64,000 nucleotides of DNA from Novosphingobium resinovorum (GTDB lineage: Bacteria > Pseudomonadota > Alphaproteobacteria > Sphingomonadales > Sphingomonadaceae), in assembly GCF_001742225.1 (NCBI RefSeq), contig NZ_CP017076.1:1401001-1465000 (forward strand). Direction: 5' to 3'. A program made the translations under genes and the position numbers. Of this stretch, positions 27,135 to 35,424 are shown one piece after another. Within the stretch, counting starts at the first letter, position 1. Each line of letters begins with the position of its first letter. A model generated the notes under the pieces. The model had not been told where the DNA came from. It ran no database searches and worked only from the letters and a program-made list of their open reading frames with translations.

Positions 27135-28481
27135 GTGCATCTCGCCCTGTTCCTTTCGCTTTCGGGCTCACATCTTGCCGGCTGGCGCCATCCGCTGGCC
27201 GAGCATGGCGATCCCTTCGACGTCGCCAACTACGCGCGGATCGCGCAGGCGGCGGAACAGGCGAAGCTCGACATGGTGTTCGTGGCCGACAAGCTGTCGA
27301 TCGACGACATCTACGGCAGTTCGTTCGAGGCCGCCGTCAGGTTGCGGCCCGCGATCCACGTCGAGCCGCTGACCCTGCTTTCGGCACTGGCCATGACAAC
27401 GGACCGGATCGGGCTGGGGGCGACGATCTCGACCAGCTATTCCGAGCCTTATCACGCTGCGCGCATGTTCGCGTCGATCGACCACTTCAGCAAGGGGCGC
27501 GCGGCCTGGAACGCGGTCACCTCCGTCAATGACGGCGAGGCGCGCAACTTCAGTCGGGCGGAGCATCTGGGGCACGCCGAGCGCTACGAACGCGCCGCCG
27601 AGTTCATCGACGTCGTGCGCCTGCTGTGGGACACATGGCAGGAAGACGCGATCACCGCCGACAAGGCGAGCGCGCGCTATGCCGATCCGTCGCGGATCCA
27701 CTACGCCGATCATCGCGGCACGTGGTTCCAGGTCAAGGGGCCGCTCGGCGCGGTGCGGCCGCCGCAGGGGCATCCGGTGCTGATCCAGGCCGGTGTCTCC
27801 GGGGCGTTCCAGTCTCTGGCCGCGCGCAATGCCGAAGTGATCTTCCCGGTGCAGTCGACGCTGGCCAAGGCGCAGGCGTTCTACGCCGACTTCAAGGCCC
27901 AGGTCGTGGCCGCCGGCCGGTCTCCCGATGCGGTCAAGGTGCTGCCGGGGGTGGTTCCGATCATCGCGGATACCGACGAGGACGCGTTCGAACTCGAAGC
28001 CCAACTCGACGCGCTGATCCATCCCGAGGCAGGGCTCAGCTTCATGTCGGGGAGCATGAACTACGACTTGTCCGTCCACCCGGCCGATGCGCCGGTGCCC
28101 GATATCCGCGATCGCATACGTGGCAGCAAGGGCCGCTTCGAAGTCGTGCTCAAGAGCGCGATGGAGCAGGGCATGACGCTGGGCGATCTCGGTCGAAGCT
28201 ATGCCAAGGGCCTCGCCTTCGCGAAGTTCGTCGGCTCGCCCGCGACGGTGGCGGACAGGATGGAGCAATGGGTTCGCGAGAAGGGCGCCGACGGCTTCGT
28301 CGTCATGCCGCCCTACATGCCGGGAGGGGCGGAGCGGTTCCTTTCAGGCGTCGTGCCGGAACTGCAGCGGCGCGGGCTGTTTCGCAGCGAGTACGCGGGT
28401 ACGACCCTCCGGGACCACCTCGGACTGGAGCATCCCGGCAACCGCTTCGATCTGGGCGAGGACATGCTGGCCGCGCAGTGA
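27135..28481 (+). CDS. NtaA/DmoA-type FMN-dependent monooxygenase (LLM family)
   Basis: A 448-residue member of the bacterial-luciferase-like monooxygenases, closest in style to nitrilotriacetate monooxygenase component A and dimethylsulfide monooxygenase. Evidence: 'YARIAQAAEQAKLDMVFVAD' near the N-terminus, 'TDRIGLGATISTSYSEPYHA' and 'SKGRAAWNAVTSVNDGEARN', the classic LLM FMN-binding segment, then 'QGHPVLIQAGVSGAFQSLAA'. Such enzymes use FMNH2 from a separate reductase to oxidise amines, thioethers or other small molecules. I choose GTG at 27135 because GAGGAG lies eight bases upstream and similarity begins at 'VHLALFLSLSG'; the longer frame from 26976 has no family match. No flavin reductase is nearby, and the substrate is unknown. 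Confidence 0.85.
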   Translation: MHLALFLSLSGSHLAGWRHPLAEHGDPFDVANYARIAQAAEQAKLDMVFVADKLSIDDIYGSSFEAAVRLRPAIHVEPLTLLSALAMTTDRIGLGATISTSYSEPYHAARMFASIDHFSKGRAAWNAVTSVNDGEARNFSRAEHLGHAERYERAAEFIDVVRLLWDTWQEDAITADKASARYADPSRIHYADHRGTWFQVKGPLGAVRPPQGHPVLIQAGVSGAFQSLAARNAEVIFPVQSTLAKAQAFYADFKAQVVAAGRSPDAVKVLPGVVPIIADTDEDAFELEAQLDALIHPEAGLSFMSGSMNYDLSVHPADAPVPDIRDRIRGSKGRFEVVLKSAMEQGMTLGDLGRSYAKGLAFAKFVGSPATVADRMEQWVREKGADGFVVMPPYMPGGAERFLSGVVPELQRRGLFRSEYAGTTLRDHLGLEHPGNRFDLGEDMLAAQ

Positions 28482-28959
28482 CGCAGCCGCGCACTTGGCG
28501 TTTCGGCGCCGTGGTGCCGGTCCGGGGCTCTCTCGAGTGGCTGCCCGGCAGCGAATCGGCATGTTGAAAGAGCCGGTCACCCGGAGGCGGCGCCATGCTG
28601 CTTCCCGGTGCCGCACGTGGTTCGTAACGACGAGATGAGGCGGATCGCATGTTCTCCAGAGGCCGGAACATTACACGAGTGCCGATCTCGCAAGTCATTA
28701 TTCGATTGCTCTAATTGCTTCGGGAATACAGGATTTGCCTGTTTCTCGGAGAAATCTCTTTGATGGCCGATAAGGTCAAGGCTATATTGCGGACCCGGAG
28801 TAATTGACCATGCGGAAGGTCCGGCCGACGCTTTTTCGGACAGTAGCGCAGATTTCGTGCTGCATTGCAGAAAGGGCGTAGACGACGCCGCTATCCCGTA
28901 TTACCATGTTTGAAATAAGTATTACTGACATGGGTGGTCAAATATTACGAGGGCAGGCG
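28482..28959. other. Intergenic region upstream of sterol desaturase gene
   Basis: No gene is supported in these 478 bases. The left half is GC-rich with several weak stems after the monooxygenase stop but no T-tract terminator. The right half, from about 28680, is AT-rich and contains the promoter-like sequence listed separately. A GTCCG...CGGAC stem with a T5 loop lies around 28824-28845. Nothing resembling a riboswitch or tRNA was recognised. Confidence 0.5.
28760..28788 (+). promoter_or_regulatory. Sigma70-like promoter for the sterol desaturase gene
   Basis: TTGATG at 28760-28765 and TATATT at 28783-28788 are separated by exactly 17 bases inside an AT-rich stretch. Transcription would begin near 28795 and leave a leader of about 165 bases before the desaturase ATG. 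The match is by eye to the general sigma70 consensus. Confidence 0.4.
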
Positions 28960-28960
28960 C

Positions 28961-29947
28961 ATGGACGGGGTTCGCGTAGGTAAGAGATTGATCGGAACAC
29001 AGGCACCAGTCACTGTCGGCTGGGAGAATATCGGCAGGGTCGAAGGCGGTCCGGTGAAGCAGTTCGTCTTCACCTGGTTCCAGCCAACGGTGCTCTTCGC
29101 GCTGATCGCGTTCTGGTACTACGCCCCCAATTCCATCGCCAAGGCATCGACAGCGATCGGCATCGGCATCGGTTTCCGTCTGTTTCTCCTCGGCCTCGAA
29201 TGGGCCTTCCCGCGCTACGAAAGCTGGAACCTCACGTGGAAGGAACTGGCGACCGACCTGTTCTACGTCGGCCTCGGCTATACGATCCTGCGCATCATCG
29301 ACGGCTACATCGGCGACGGCGTGATGATCGAGGCGATCCAGGGCGCGTTCCACTGGGAAAAGTTCGCCTGGTTCACCGGACTGCCGCTGCTGCTGCAGGC
29401 GTTCCTGATCTCGTTCATCTTCGACTTCGGGCAGTACTGGATGCATCGCGGGATGCACAACTGGTATCCGCTGTGGCTGCCGCACTCGGTCCATCACTAC
29501 ATCACCCAGTTGAACATCAACAAGGGCGCGGTCGGCAACCCGGTGGAGCTGTTCCTGATCGGGCTGGGCGTCGGCGGGTTCTTCGACTTCCTGCCGCGCG
29601 CGTTCCTGCTGGCCGGGGCGATCGGCATGGCGGTCGGCAGCTACCAGCACATCAACGTGCGCTTCAATTCGCCCCGCTGGTGGCGCTTCCTGTTCCACAC
29701 GACCGAGCATCACAGCCTCCACCACTCGCAGGACTTCGAGGCGAGCCGCAGCAACTTCACCAACACCTACATCTTCATCGACCGCATCTTCGGTACGTGC
29801 GTCGACGGCGAGGCGGAGCTTCTGGGCATGGAAGGCGGCCGCCGCATGGGCATCCGTGAGCAGATGACCTTCCCCTTCACCGAAGGCTGGAAGACCCTGA
29901 AGGAACGCTTCGGCGGCACCCGCGCCACTGCGGTTCCGGCCGAGTGA
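28961..29947 (+). CDS. Sterol desaturase / fatty acid hydroxylase superfamily membrane protein
   Basis: A 328-residue integral membrane di-iron oxygenase of the fatty acid hydroxylase superfamily. The eight-histidine signature is present: 'HRGMH' near residue 165, 'HSVHH' near 180 and 'HHSLHH' near 255. Hydrophobic segments are 'FVFTWFQPTVLFALIAFWYY', 'ASTAIGIGIGFRLFLLGLEW' and 'GLPLLLQAFLISFIFDFG'. Members hydroxylate or desaturate lipids, carotenoids or sterol-like substrates. ATG 28961 is preferred over a GTG at 28934 because a GAGGGCAGG site sits just before it. The gene is followed after 86 bases by the Lys/Glu-rich membrane protein. The substrate cannot be told from sequence. Confidence 0.85.
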   Translation: MDGVRVGKRLIGTQAPVTVGWENIGRVEGGPVKQFVFTWFQPTVLFALIAFWYYAPNSIAKASTAIGIGIGFRLFLLGLEWAFPRYESWNLTWKELATDLFYVGLGYTILRIIDGYIGDGVMIEAIQGAFHWEKFAWFTGLPLLLQAFLISFIFDFGQYWMHRGMHNWYPLWLPHSVHHYITQLNINKGAVGNPVELFLIGLGVGGFFDFLPRAFLLAGAIGMAVGSYQHINVRFNSPRWWRFLFHTTEHHSLHHSQDFEASRSNFTNTYIFIDRIFGTCVDGEAELLGMEGGRRMGIREQMTFPFTEGWKTLKERFGGTRATAVPAE

Positions 29948-30033
29948 CCGCCCGCATCGGGCGCGGCTCTCCTCCCATGCAAATGCAGTCCACGGACTTG
30001 GGCGGCCCTTGTGGCCGTGCCGAAAGGGATACC

Positions 30034-30663
30034 ATGAACGCGCGTTTCATCGACTGGATCTGGCATGTCAGGGGCAGCCTGCCGCTCGCGCCCGGACAGT
30101 CGCGCGAGGATGCCTTCGACCGCCTCACACCCCTGTTCTTCGAGAGCGGCACCGGCCACGAACGCGGCGGCGACACGCTGACCTTTACCAAGCGCGACCA
30201 GGCCGCGCAGGACAGGATGTCGGTCTTCGACGGCGGCACGCTCCGGATCGAGAACGGCGCGGGCGGGTCGGTACTGCGCTGGCATATGACCAGCCGGGCC
30301 TTGCTGTTCTGCTTCCTGGCGCCGCTGCTGTTCCTCGCCTTCGGGCAATTGACGATCGCCCTCGGCAAACTGGAAAAGCCCGCGGCCGAAGCCTCGGAAA
30401 AGAAGGACGAGAAAAAGGACAAGGCCGCGCCGGCGATGAACCCGATCGACAAGTTCCTCGGCGCACCGGCTCCGGAAAAGCCCAAGAAGGACAGCCCAAA
30501 AAAAGAAGGCAAGGACAAGAAGGAAGAGAAGAAGGACGACAAGCACTCGCCCACTTCCGCCTATGTCTTCGCCGGTATCTTCGCCGCGCTCTACGTCGGT
30601 GGGCGGATTCTCGAGGACCGGAAGATCAAGGCGCTGATCCGCAGGAAGCTCGCGGGCGCTTAG
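30034..30663 (+). CDS. Membrane protein with long charged Lys/Glu linker
   Basis: A 209-residue protein with no family I recognise. It starts at ATG 30034 behind AAAGGGA. Residues 1-85 are soluble-looking and begin 'MNARFIDWIWHVRGSLPLAP'. A first membrane segment 'ALLFCFLAPLLFLAFGQLTI' is at about 90-110. Residues 115-175 are an extreme low-complexity stretch of Lys, Glu, Asp, Pro and Ser. A second segment 'TSAYVFAGIFAALYVGGRIL' lies near 180-198, and the end is basic. The topology is therefore two membrane helices joined by a charged, disordered loop. It follows the sterol desaturase gene and may be cotranscribed. Confidence 0.7.
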   Translation: MNARFIDWIWHVRGSLPLAPGQSREDAFDRLTPLFFESGTGHERGGDTLTFTKRDQAAQDRMSVFDGGTLRIENGAGGSVLRWHMTSRALLFCFLAPLLFLAFGQLTIALGKLEKPAAEASEKKDEKKDKAAPAMNPIDKFLGAPAPEKPKKDSPKKEGKDKKEEKKDDKHSPTSAYVFAGIFAALYVGGRILEDRKIKALIRRKLAGA

Positions 30664-30710
30664 GGCACGGGAGCCCGTCTCCTGCCGGTTCTCGTCGCAC
30701 GGACATCAGT

Positions 30711-30736
30711 TGGGCCCCGCCTCCGCGGGGATGACG
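30711..30736. repeat. REP-like palindrome between convergent genes
   Basis: A six-base stem CCCCGC (30715-30720) and GCGGGG (30725-30730) with loop CTCC is flanked by TGGG and ATGACG. The whole unit resembles the 'GTCATCCCCGC...GCGGGGACCCA' type of repeat that I recall as common in sphingomonad genomes. It lies between the convergent ends of the membrane protein and DeoR genes and may act as a bidirectional terminator or REP element. Confidence 0.55.
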
Positions 30737-30775
30737 AAGAGCCTTTCAATGTGGAGTTTCGCACTTCCGTCCGCT

Positions 30776-31552
30776 TCAGGCGACGACGACCCTGACGCCA
30801 AGGTCGTTCAACCGGGCGGCCATGTCGCGGGGGATGCCGGGGTCGGTGACGATCGTGCCGATCTCGTCCAGCCCGCACACGATCGCGCCCGAGGACGAGG
30901 TGAACTTGCTGCTGTCGACGAGGAGGATGACTTCCTCCGCGCGCTCCATGAACCGGCGCTCGGCGGCGACGAGGATGACGTCCTGCTGCATCACGCCCTG
31001 CGGGCCGACGGCGGCGGCGCCCATGAACAGCTTGGGTGCGTGAAAGCGCGGCATCGATTCCTCGCCCGCCGGGGCCAGCACGATGTTCTGTTCCCGGAAC
31101 ACGGTGCCTGACGGCAGCAGCACCCGCGTGCCCTGCTGCGGCAACAGGGCATCGACGATATGCAGCGAATTGGTGAGGACCTGACAGTCCAGTCCGGCCA
31201 GATGCGGGCACATCTGCAGGGTGGTGGTGCCGCCGTCGATCATGATCCCCTCGCCCGGACGGCACAGCGCGGCAGCCGCCCGGCCGATCGCCTGCTTCGC
31301 CGGAAGGTGCTGCAGGATCGACTGTGCGAAGGGCGTCCCGGCAAGGCCGTCCTCGCGCTCTTCCTTCTGCTCCTGCGCCAGCTTGGCGCCGCCGTGCACG
31401 CGGACGATCAGGCCCTCTTCCTCCAGCCGCGTCAGGTCGCGCCGGATGGTCGCGGGCGATGCCTCGAGCCGGGCCTCGAGCGCGCGATACGTCACGAAAC
31501 CGGTGGCGGCTACCGCTTCGAGGATCAGGCGTTCACGCTGCGTGGAGTGCAT
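30776..31552 (-). CDS. DeoR/GlpR-family transcriptional regulator of the rhamnose genes
   Basis: A 258-residue repressor of the DeoR/GlpR family. The N-terminal winged helix spans residues 5-58 ('RERLILEAVAATGFVTYRAL', 'SPATIRRDLTRLEEEGLIVR', 'VHGGA'). The C-terminal sugar-phosphate sensor domain shows 'MIDGGTTTLQMCPHL', 'CQVLTNSLHIVDALL' and 'DEIGTIVTDPGIP'. DeoR-type RhaR proteins control rhamnose catabolism in rhizobia, and here the gene is followed by nothing on its strand but lies directly downstream of rhaT, so control of the rha genes is the obvious role. A perfect 10-bp tandem repeat immediately upstream may be its own operator. Confidence 0.88.
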   Translation of the reverse strand: MHSTQRERLILEAVAATGFVTYRALEARLEASPATIRRDLTRLEEEGLIVRVHGGAKLAQEQKEEREDGLAGTPFAQSILQHLPAKQAIGRAAAALCRPGEGIMIDGGTTTLQMCPHLAGLDCQVLTNSLHIVDALLPQQGTRVLLPSGTVFREQNIVLAPAGEESMPRFHAPKLFMGAAAVGPQGVMQQDVILVAAERRFMERAEEVILLVDSSKFTSSSGAIVCGLDEIGTIVTDPGIPRDMAARLNDLGVRVVVA

Positions 31553-31560
31553 TGGCTACC

Positions 31561-31580
31561 TTATGTCGGTTTATGTCGGT
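31561..31580. promoter_or_regulatory. Tandem 10-bp repeat, candidate DeoR operator
   Basis: TTATGTCGGT occurs twice in perfect tandem at 31561-31570 and 31571-31580. On the regulator's coding strand this reads as two head-to-tail ACCGACATAA units ending nine bases before its ATG (31552). Direct repeats are a common operator form for DeoR-family proteins. The spacing, one helical turn per unit, suits side-by-side binding and autoregulation. Confidence 0.5.
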
Positions 31581-31630
31581 CTTTGCACGGCCCTATGGCC
31601 GAGTTTTCGATCATGATCCATCATTTCTGC

Positions 31631-32698
31631 TCACGGGTTCATGCCCGCCTCGATCATGTTGCCCGCCCCGATGATCACCGTCGAGCCGACGAGCAGGCCG
31701 ATCCCGGTCCAGACCAGCGTGCGCGTACGAAGGCTGGCGCCCTTCCACTCCTTCAGCGCAAAGCCCCAGAGCGTCGAGAACAGGATGATGGAAGCCATGT
31801 GGAGCGTCCACGAGGAGAAGCCGTAGCGTCCCATCTGGCTCTCGCCCATCGTGTAGAAGAAGAACTGGAAGTACCACAAGGTGCCGCCCAGAGCCGCCAG
31901 CAGGTAATTGACCAGAAGCCTAGGCTTTTCCCCGGTCGGCACTCGGCCGAGGAACTGGCCGAAACTGCGGTTGCGGCGGATGAGGATCGCGCACCAGATC
32001 GCATTGGTGGTGAGGCCGCCCGCAAGCACCACGCACAGCACCGGAAGCCCCTGGCTCAACGGATCGGTCCCGGCCGCCAGCGTCAGGTCGCGGATCGGCT
32101 GTCCGGCATCGAGGCCCCAGGCGAAACAGCCCGACATGACGCCCGAGAACACCGCGATCAGCAGGCCTTTGCGAAGGTCGAACTCGGCCACGCCCTCGGA
32201 AATCTTGCCGCCCAGGTCCTTGTCCTTGGCGCTCCCCGCCCGCGCGACGACGACGATCCCCGCCAGCGTCACCAGAATGCCCAGCAGCGTCAGTTGCCCG
32301 CTGGGGCGTGAGGCGATCTCGCCGATGGTGCCGTGGAAGATCGGCGGTCCCATCGTGCCGATCACCGTGGTCAGTCCCAGCGCCACGGCCATGCCCAGAG
32401 AGAGCCCGAGATAGCGCATCGTCAGCCCGAAGGTCAGGCCGCCGACCCCCCACATCGCGCCCCAGAACCAGCACCACAGCAAGGTCCGCGAAGGCGTGGA
32501 TGCCAATACGCCGAGCAGGTCCTCGGTGCGCAGCGAGGCGAAGAGCCAGGGCGCGATGGCCCAGGAGAAGATGCCGCCCGCAAGCCAGAATATCTCCCAC
32601 GACCACAACTTGATGCGCTTGTAGGGGACGTAGAAGCTGGCGGAGGCGAAGCCCCCAAGCCAGTGAAACAGGACGCCCAGCGGCGGATTGCCTCCCAT
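31631..32698 (-). CDS. rhaT: L-rhamnose/H+ symporter RhaT
   Basis: A 355-residue inner-membrane transporter of the RhaT family with about ten hydrophobic helices. Family hallmarks include 'FHWLGGFASASFYVPYKRIK' at the N-terminus, 'WEIFWLAGGIFSWAIAPW', 'MRYLGLSLGMAVALGLTTVI', 'GTMGPPIFHG' and the C-terminal 'KEWKGAS'. The length compares well with 344 in E. coli. The start at 32698 ('MGGNPPLGVLF') is chosen by similarity, with an AGAGAGG site upstream; the frame upstream of it is unrelated. It is 28 bases downstream of the alpha-hydroxy-acid oxidase gene, in the kinase-oxidase-symporter operon, and would import L-rhamnose released by the GH106 enzyme in the periplasm. Confidence 0.93.
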   Translation of the reverse strand: MGGNPPLGVLFHWLGGFASASFYVPYKRIKLWSWEIFWLAGGIFSWAIAPWLFASLRTEDLLGVLASTPSRTLLWCWFWGAMWGVGGLTFGLTMRYLGLSLGMAVALGLTTVIGTMGPPIFHGTIGEIASRPSGQLTLLGILVTLAGIVVVARAGSAKDKDLGGKISEGVAEFDLRKGLLIAVFSGVMSGCFAWGLDAGQPIRDLTLAAGTDPLSQGLPVLCVVLAGGLTTNAIWCAILIRRNRSFGQFLGRVPTGEKPRLLVNYLLAALGGTLWYFQFFFYTMGESQMGRYGFSSWTLHMASIILFSTLWGFALKEWKGASLRTRTLVWTGIGLLVGSTVIIGAGNMIEAGMNP

Positions 32699-32726
32699 GA
32701 TTTTCGTGATCCTCTCTTGATGTATA

Positions 32727-33875
32727 TTATCGGGTGGCCGCCAGGCAGTTGCGGTCGATCTGGTCGATGCGGGTGGTGCCGGTGAGCGCCATGGCAACGC
32801 GCATTTCGGCCTCGATCAGCTTGAGCATCTTCGTGACGCCTGCTTCCCCTCCGGCCGCGAGCGCCCAGGCCCAGGCGCGGCCCAGCAGGACGCCCTTGGC
32901 GCCCAGCGCCAGCATCCGCACCACATCGAGACCGGAGCGGATGCCGCCGTCGGCCAGCACGGTCAGGCGGTCTCCCACCGCATCGACGATCGGGGGCAGG
33001 GCGCGGGCGCTGGAAAGCACGCCGTCGAGCTGCCGCCCGCCGTGGTTGGAGACGACGATGCCGTCCGCGCCCAGCTCTGCGGCTTCGCGCGCGTCATCCG
33101 GGTCGAGAACACCCTTGATGATCAGCGGCCCCTTCCATTCGCAGCGAATGAAATCGAGATCGCGCCAGTTGATCGAGGGGTCGAAGTTGTTTCGCATCCA
33201 GGCGAAGAAGTCCTCGATCCCGGTCCTGCCCTGTAGCACCGGGGCGACGTTGCCGAGCGTGTGCGGGCGTCCGTTGATGCCGACGTCCCATGCCCAGCCG
33301 GGCCGGGCGGCGGCCTGCGCGAAGCGCCATAGCGCGCCCTTGATGCCGCCGGACCCGGCAAGGCCGGTGTGGTAATCGCGATAGCGGCTGCCGGGGACCG
33401 GCATGTCGACGGTGAAGACGAGGGTGGAGCAGCCGGCCTCGACCGCCTGCGCCAGCAGGTCCTTCATGAAGGCGCGGTCGCGGATCATGTAGAGCTGGAA
33501 CCAGAACGGGCGGTCCGCAGCCCTGGCGACTTCGCCGATGGTGCAGGCACCAACCGTGGAGAGCGTGAAGGGAACGCCGGCGTTCTGCGCCGCCCGCACC
33601 GCCTGCGTCTCGCCGCGCCGGGCATAGAGGCCGGCCAGCCCGATCGGCGCCAATGCAAGGGGCAGGGCCAGCTTCTGGCCGAACAGCTGCGTCGACAGGT
33701 CCAGCGCCGAGACGTCGCGCAGCACGCGCTGGCGCAGGGCGAGTTCGGCAAGGTCGGAGACGTTGCGACGCAGCGTCGCCTCGGCATAGGAGCCGCCGTC
33801 GATGTATTCGAACAGGAAGCGCGGCAGCGTGCGGCGTGCGGCTTCGCGAAAGTCGGGGATCGAGGCGGTGATCAT
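32727..33875 (-). CDS. lldD: FMN-dependent alpha-hydroxy-acid oxidase, L-lactate dehydrogenase-like
   Basis: A 382-residue protein of the FMN-dependent alpha-hydroxy-acid dehydrogenase family (TIM barrel). Catalytic segments are clear: '[20 protein letters not shown]' near the start, '[17 protein letters not shown]', '[18 protein letters not shown]', '[15 protein letters not shown]' with the FMN lysine, and '[14 protein letters not shown]' with the active-site His and Arg. L-lactate dehydrogenase is the best fit because the bifunctional RhaD makes L-lactate from rhamnulose-1-phosphate, so this enzyme would finish the route to pyruvate. Mandelate or glycolate as substrate is not excluded. Its ATG overlaps the kinase stop by ATGA. 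Confidence 0.85.
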   Translation of the reverse strand: MITASIPDFREAARRTLPRFLFEYIDGGSYAEATLRRNVSDLAELALRQRVLRDVSALDLSTQLFGQKLALPLALAPIGLAGLYARRGETQAVRAAQNAGVPFTLSTVGACTIGEVARAADRPFWFQLYMIRDRAFMKDLLAQAVEAGCSTLVFTVDMPVPGSRYRDYHTGLAGSGGIKGALWRFAQAAARPGWAWDVGINGRPHTLGNVAPVLQGRTGIEDFFAWMRNNFDPSINWRDLDFIRCEWKGPLIIKGVLDPDDAREAAELGADGIVVSNHGGRQLDGVLSSARALPPIVDAVGDRLTVLADGGIRSGLDVVRMLALGAKGVLLGRAWAWALAAGGEAGVTKMLKLIEAEMRVAMALTGTTRIDQIDRNCLAATR

Positions 33876-35302
33876 GCGGTCAGTCCTGCGGGGGCCTTTG
33901 CCACGGCTTCGCGCCAGGCGTCGCGGTAGCCGAAGAGGTCGCCTTCCAGCGGTTCGACGCGGATGAGTTCGCCGCCCGCCTCCAGCGACGGGTCGATCAG
34001 GCGCAGCGCGCCGAACGAGACGTCGTTATGGGCATTGGCGAGGAAGACGCGGGTTTCCGGGCGCAGCGCGGCGAGTGCGCGCACGAAGACCTCGGCCTCG
34101 GAAAAGCGTCCCTCGATCAGCAGCCGGTCCTTCGAACCGATCAGGTCGAGCGCGGTATCCGCCACCAGCGCGGCGTAAAGGCAGATCGCCGCGCGTCGGG
34201 CGTACCAGGTTCCCTGCCACTCGACCGGCGCGTTGACCCAGCGCGCCTCGCCGTCGGGATAGGGGCCGAAGCCGGGCGCGAGCGTGGGCATCATCATCGT
34301 GCGGCGGCGCAGCAGCGCCGGGACTTCGGCCATCAGGCGGGGCTGGTCGGGCTTGATGTCGATGCGGCGGGTGTCGAGCTGGATGACCGTCTCGATCTCG
34401 CGCCCGCCCATGAAACGGGCCGAGGGCACGGGCGCGCCATAGGCATCGACGTTGACCAGCGTGTCGCGCCCTTCGGGCAGCGAGGCGATGGCGAAAGGCT
34501 CGGCGGCAAGGCGCATGGCGATGAACCATGTGCCGGTGGAAAGGATCGTCGCCTCCTGCCGCGCGATCTGCGCGAAGCCGCGCGCAGCGAGCAGCGCGGC
34601 GTTCGAATCGTGAAGTCCGGCAAGGACTTGCGCACTCGCGGGCAAGCCCGTCTCGGCCGCGAGTTCGGGGCGCAGGGTGCCCACGACCTCGCCTGCGCCG
34701 ACCACGGGGGCAAAGCGTTCGGCCCAGCCGAGGCGCTCGGCCATCGGGGAGAAGCGCGCTTCGCCGGGTGCCCAGAGGTCCGAGTGGCAGCCGAGGCTGG
34801 TCACTTCGCTGACCGCCCGGCCGGTGAGGAACCAGGCCCAGTACTGCGCCCAGGGCACCAGCGTCGCCCGCGCCATCGCCTCGGGGTGGCGCTGCGCCAT
34901 CCACCAGATCTGCGCGCCCATGTTGAGGCCGTCGGGCAGGGCGGGGGAGCCCGTCACGGCAAGCGCGTCGCGCTCGGCCCGGTAGGCGGCCATGACGTCG
35001 CTCGGGATCGGCTGTTCGTAGTCGAGCGGGGCGAAAAGCAGCCCGTCTTCTCCGATCGCGGCGAAGGCGGCGCCATGGGCCACGGGGATGATCGCCTCGA
35101 CGGGATGGCCTGCCCATTCACGCAAGGTTGCGCGCAGCCATTCGCCGATTCCCTCGGCGTCGAGGCGGCGAATCCCGTCGATTTCATGGGTCGGGTTGGG
35201 GCGCACCTGGCGGCACACAAGGGTACCATAACGGCACCACAGCGACACCTTGCTGAGGGTCTTGCCGATATCGACGACGATGTAAGCGCCTGTTCCTGCC
35301 AT
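33872..35302 (-). CDS. rhaB: FGGY-family carbohydrate kinase, probable L-rhamnulokinase
   Basis: A 476-residue FGGY sugar kinase. The N-terminus has the ATP-grasp strand '[16 protein letters not shown]'; further motifs are '[20 protein letters not shown]', '[12 protein letters not shown]', '[20 protein letters not shown]' and '[11 protein letters not shown]'. The C-terminal half has '[20 protein letters not shown]'. Rhamnulokinase is inferred from operon context between rhaT/lldD and the divergent rhaD-rhaI; the sequence is not a close match to E. coli RhaB in my memory, so fuculokinase-type specificity is possible. I use ATG 35302 because GGCGGAGAGA precedes it; two more in-frame ATGs lie upstream (35317 and beyond). 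Confidence 0.82.
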   Translation of the reverse strand: MAGTGAYIVVDIGKTLSKVSLWCRYGTLVCRQVRPNPTHEIDGIRRLDAEGIGEWLRATLREWAGHPVEAIIPVAHGAAFAAIGEDGLLFAPLDYEQPIPSDVMAAYRAERDALAVTGSPALPDGLNMGAQIWWMAQRHPEAMARATLVPWAQYWAWFLTGRAVSEVTSLGCHSDLWAPGEARFSPMAERLGWAERFAPVVGAGEVVGTLRPELAAETGLPASAQVLAGLHDSNAALLAARGFAQIARQEATILSTGTWFIAMRLAAEPFAIASLPEGRDTLVNVDAYGAPVPSARFMGGREIETVIQLDTRRIDIKPDQPRLMAEVPALLRRRTMMMPTLAPGFGPYPDGEARWVNAPVEWQGTWYARRAAICLYAALVADTALDLIGSKDRLLIEGRFSEAEVFVRALAALRPETRVFLANAHNDVSFGALRLIDPSLEAGGELIRVEPLEGDLFGYRDAWREAVAKAPAGLTA

Positions 35303-35351
35303 TCTCTCCGCCGCCATTTTCAACCAGGCAGCGATCTGCCTGAACATGGTG

Positions 35352-35380
35352 TTGATTGATTGCTTATGAGCGATTATTAT
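35352..35380 (+). promoter_or_regulatory. Sigma70-like promoter for rhaD-rhaI
   Basis: TTGATT at 35352-35357 and TATTAT at 35375-35380 are 17 bases apart in the AT-rich divergent gap between the kinase and rhaD. The start of transcription would be near 35387, about 38 bases before the rhaD ATG. The spacer and -10 contain CGAT-TATT-ATCG, a small dyad that could serve a repressor. Confidence 0.55.
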
Positions 35381-35424
35381 CGAGTCAGATTGAACATGAA
35401 AAGAGGAAATGTCAGAGGGTGTCC

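Noticed and set aside
30400..30545. Possible tandem DNA repeat in the Lys/Glu-rich coding region
   Set aside because: AAG/GAA codon runs give low complexity, but no unit of constant length repeats.
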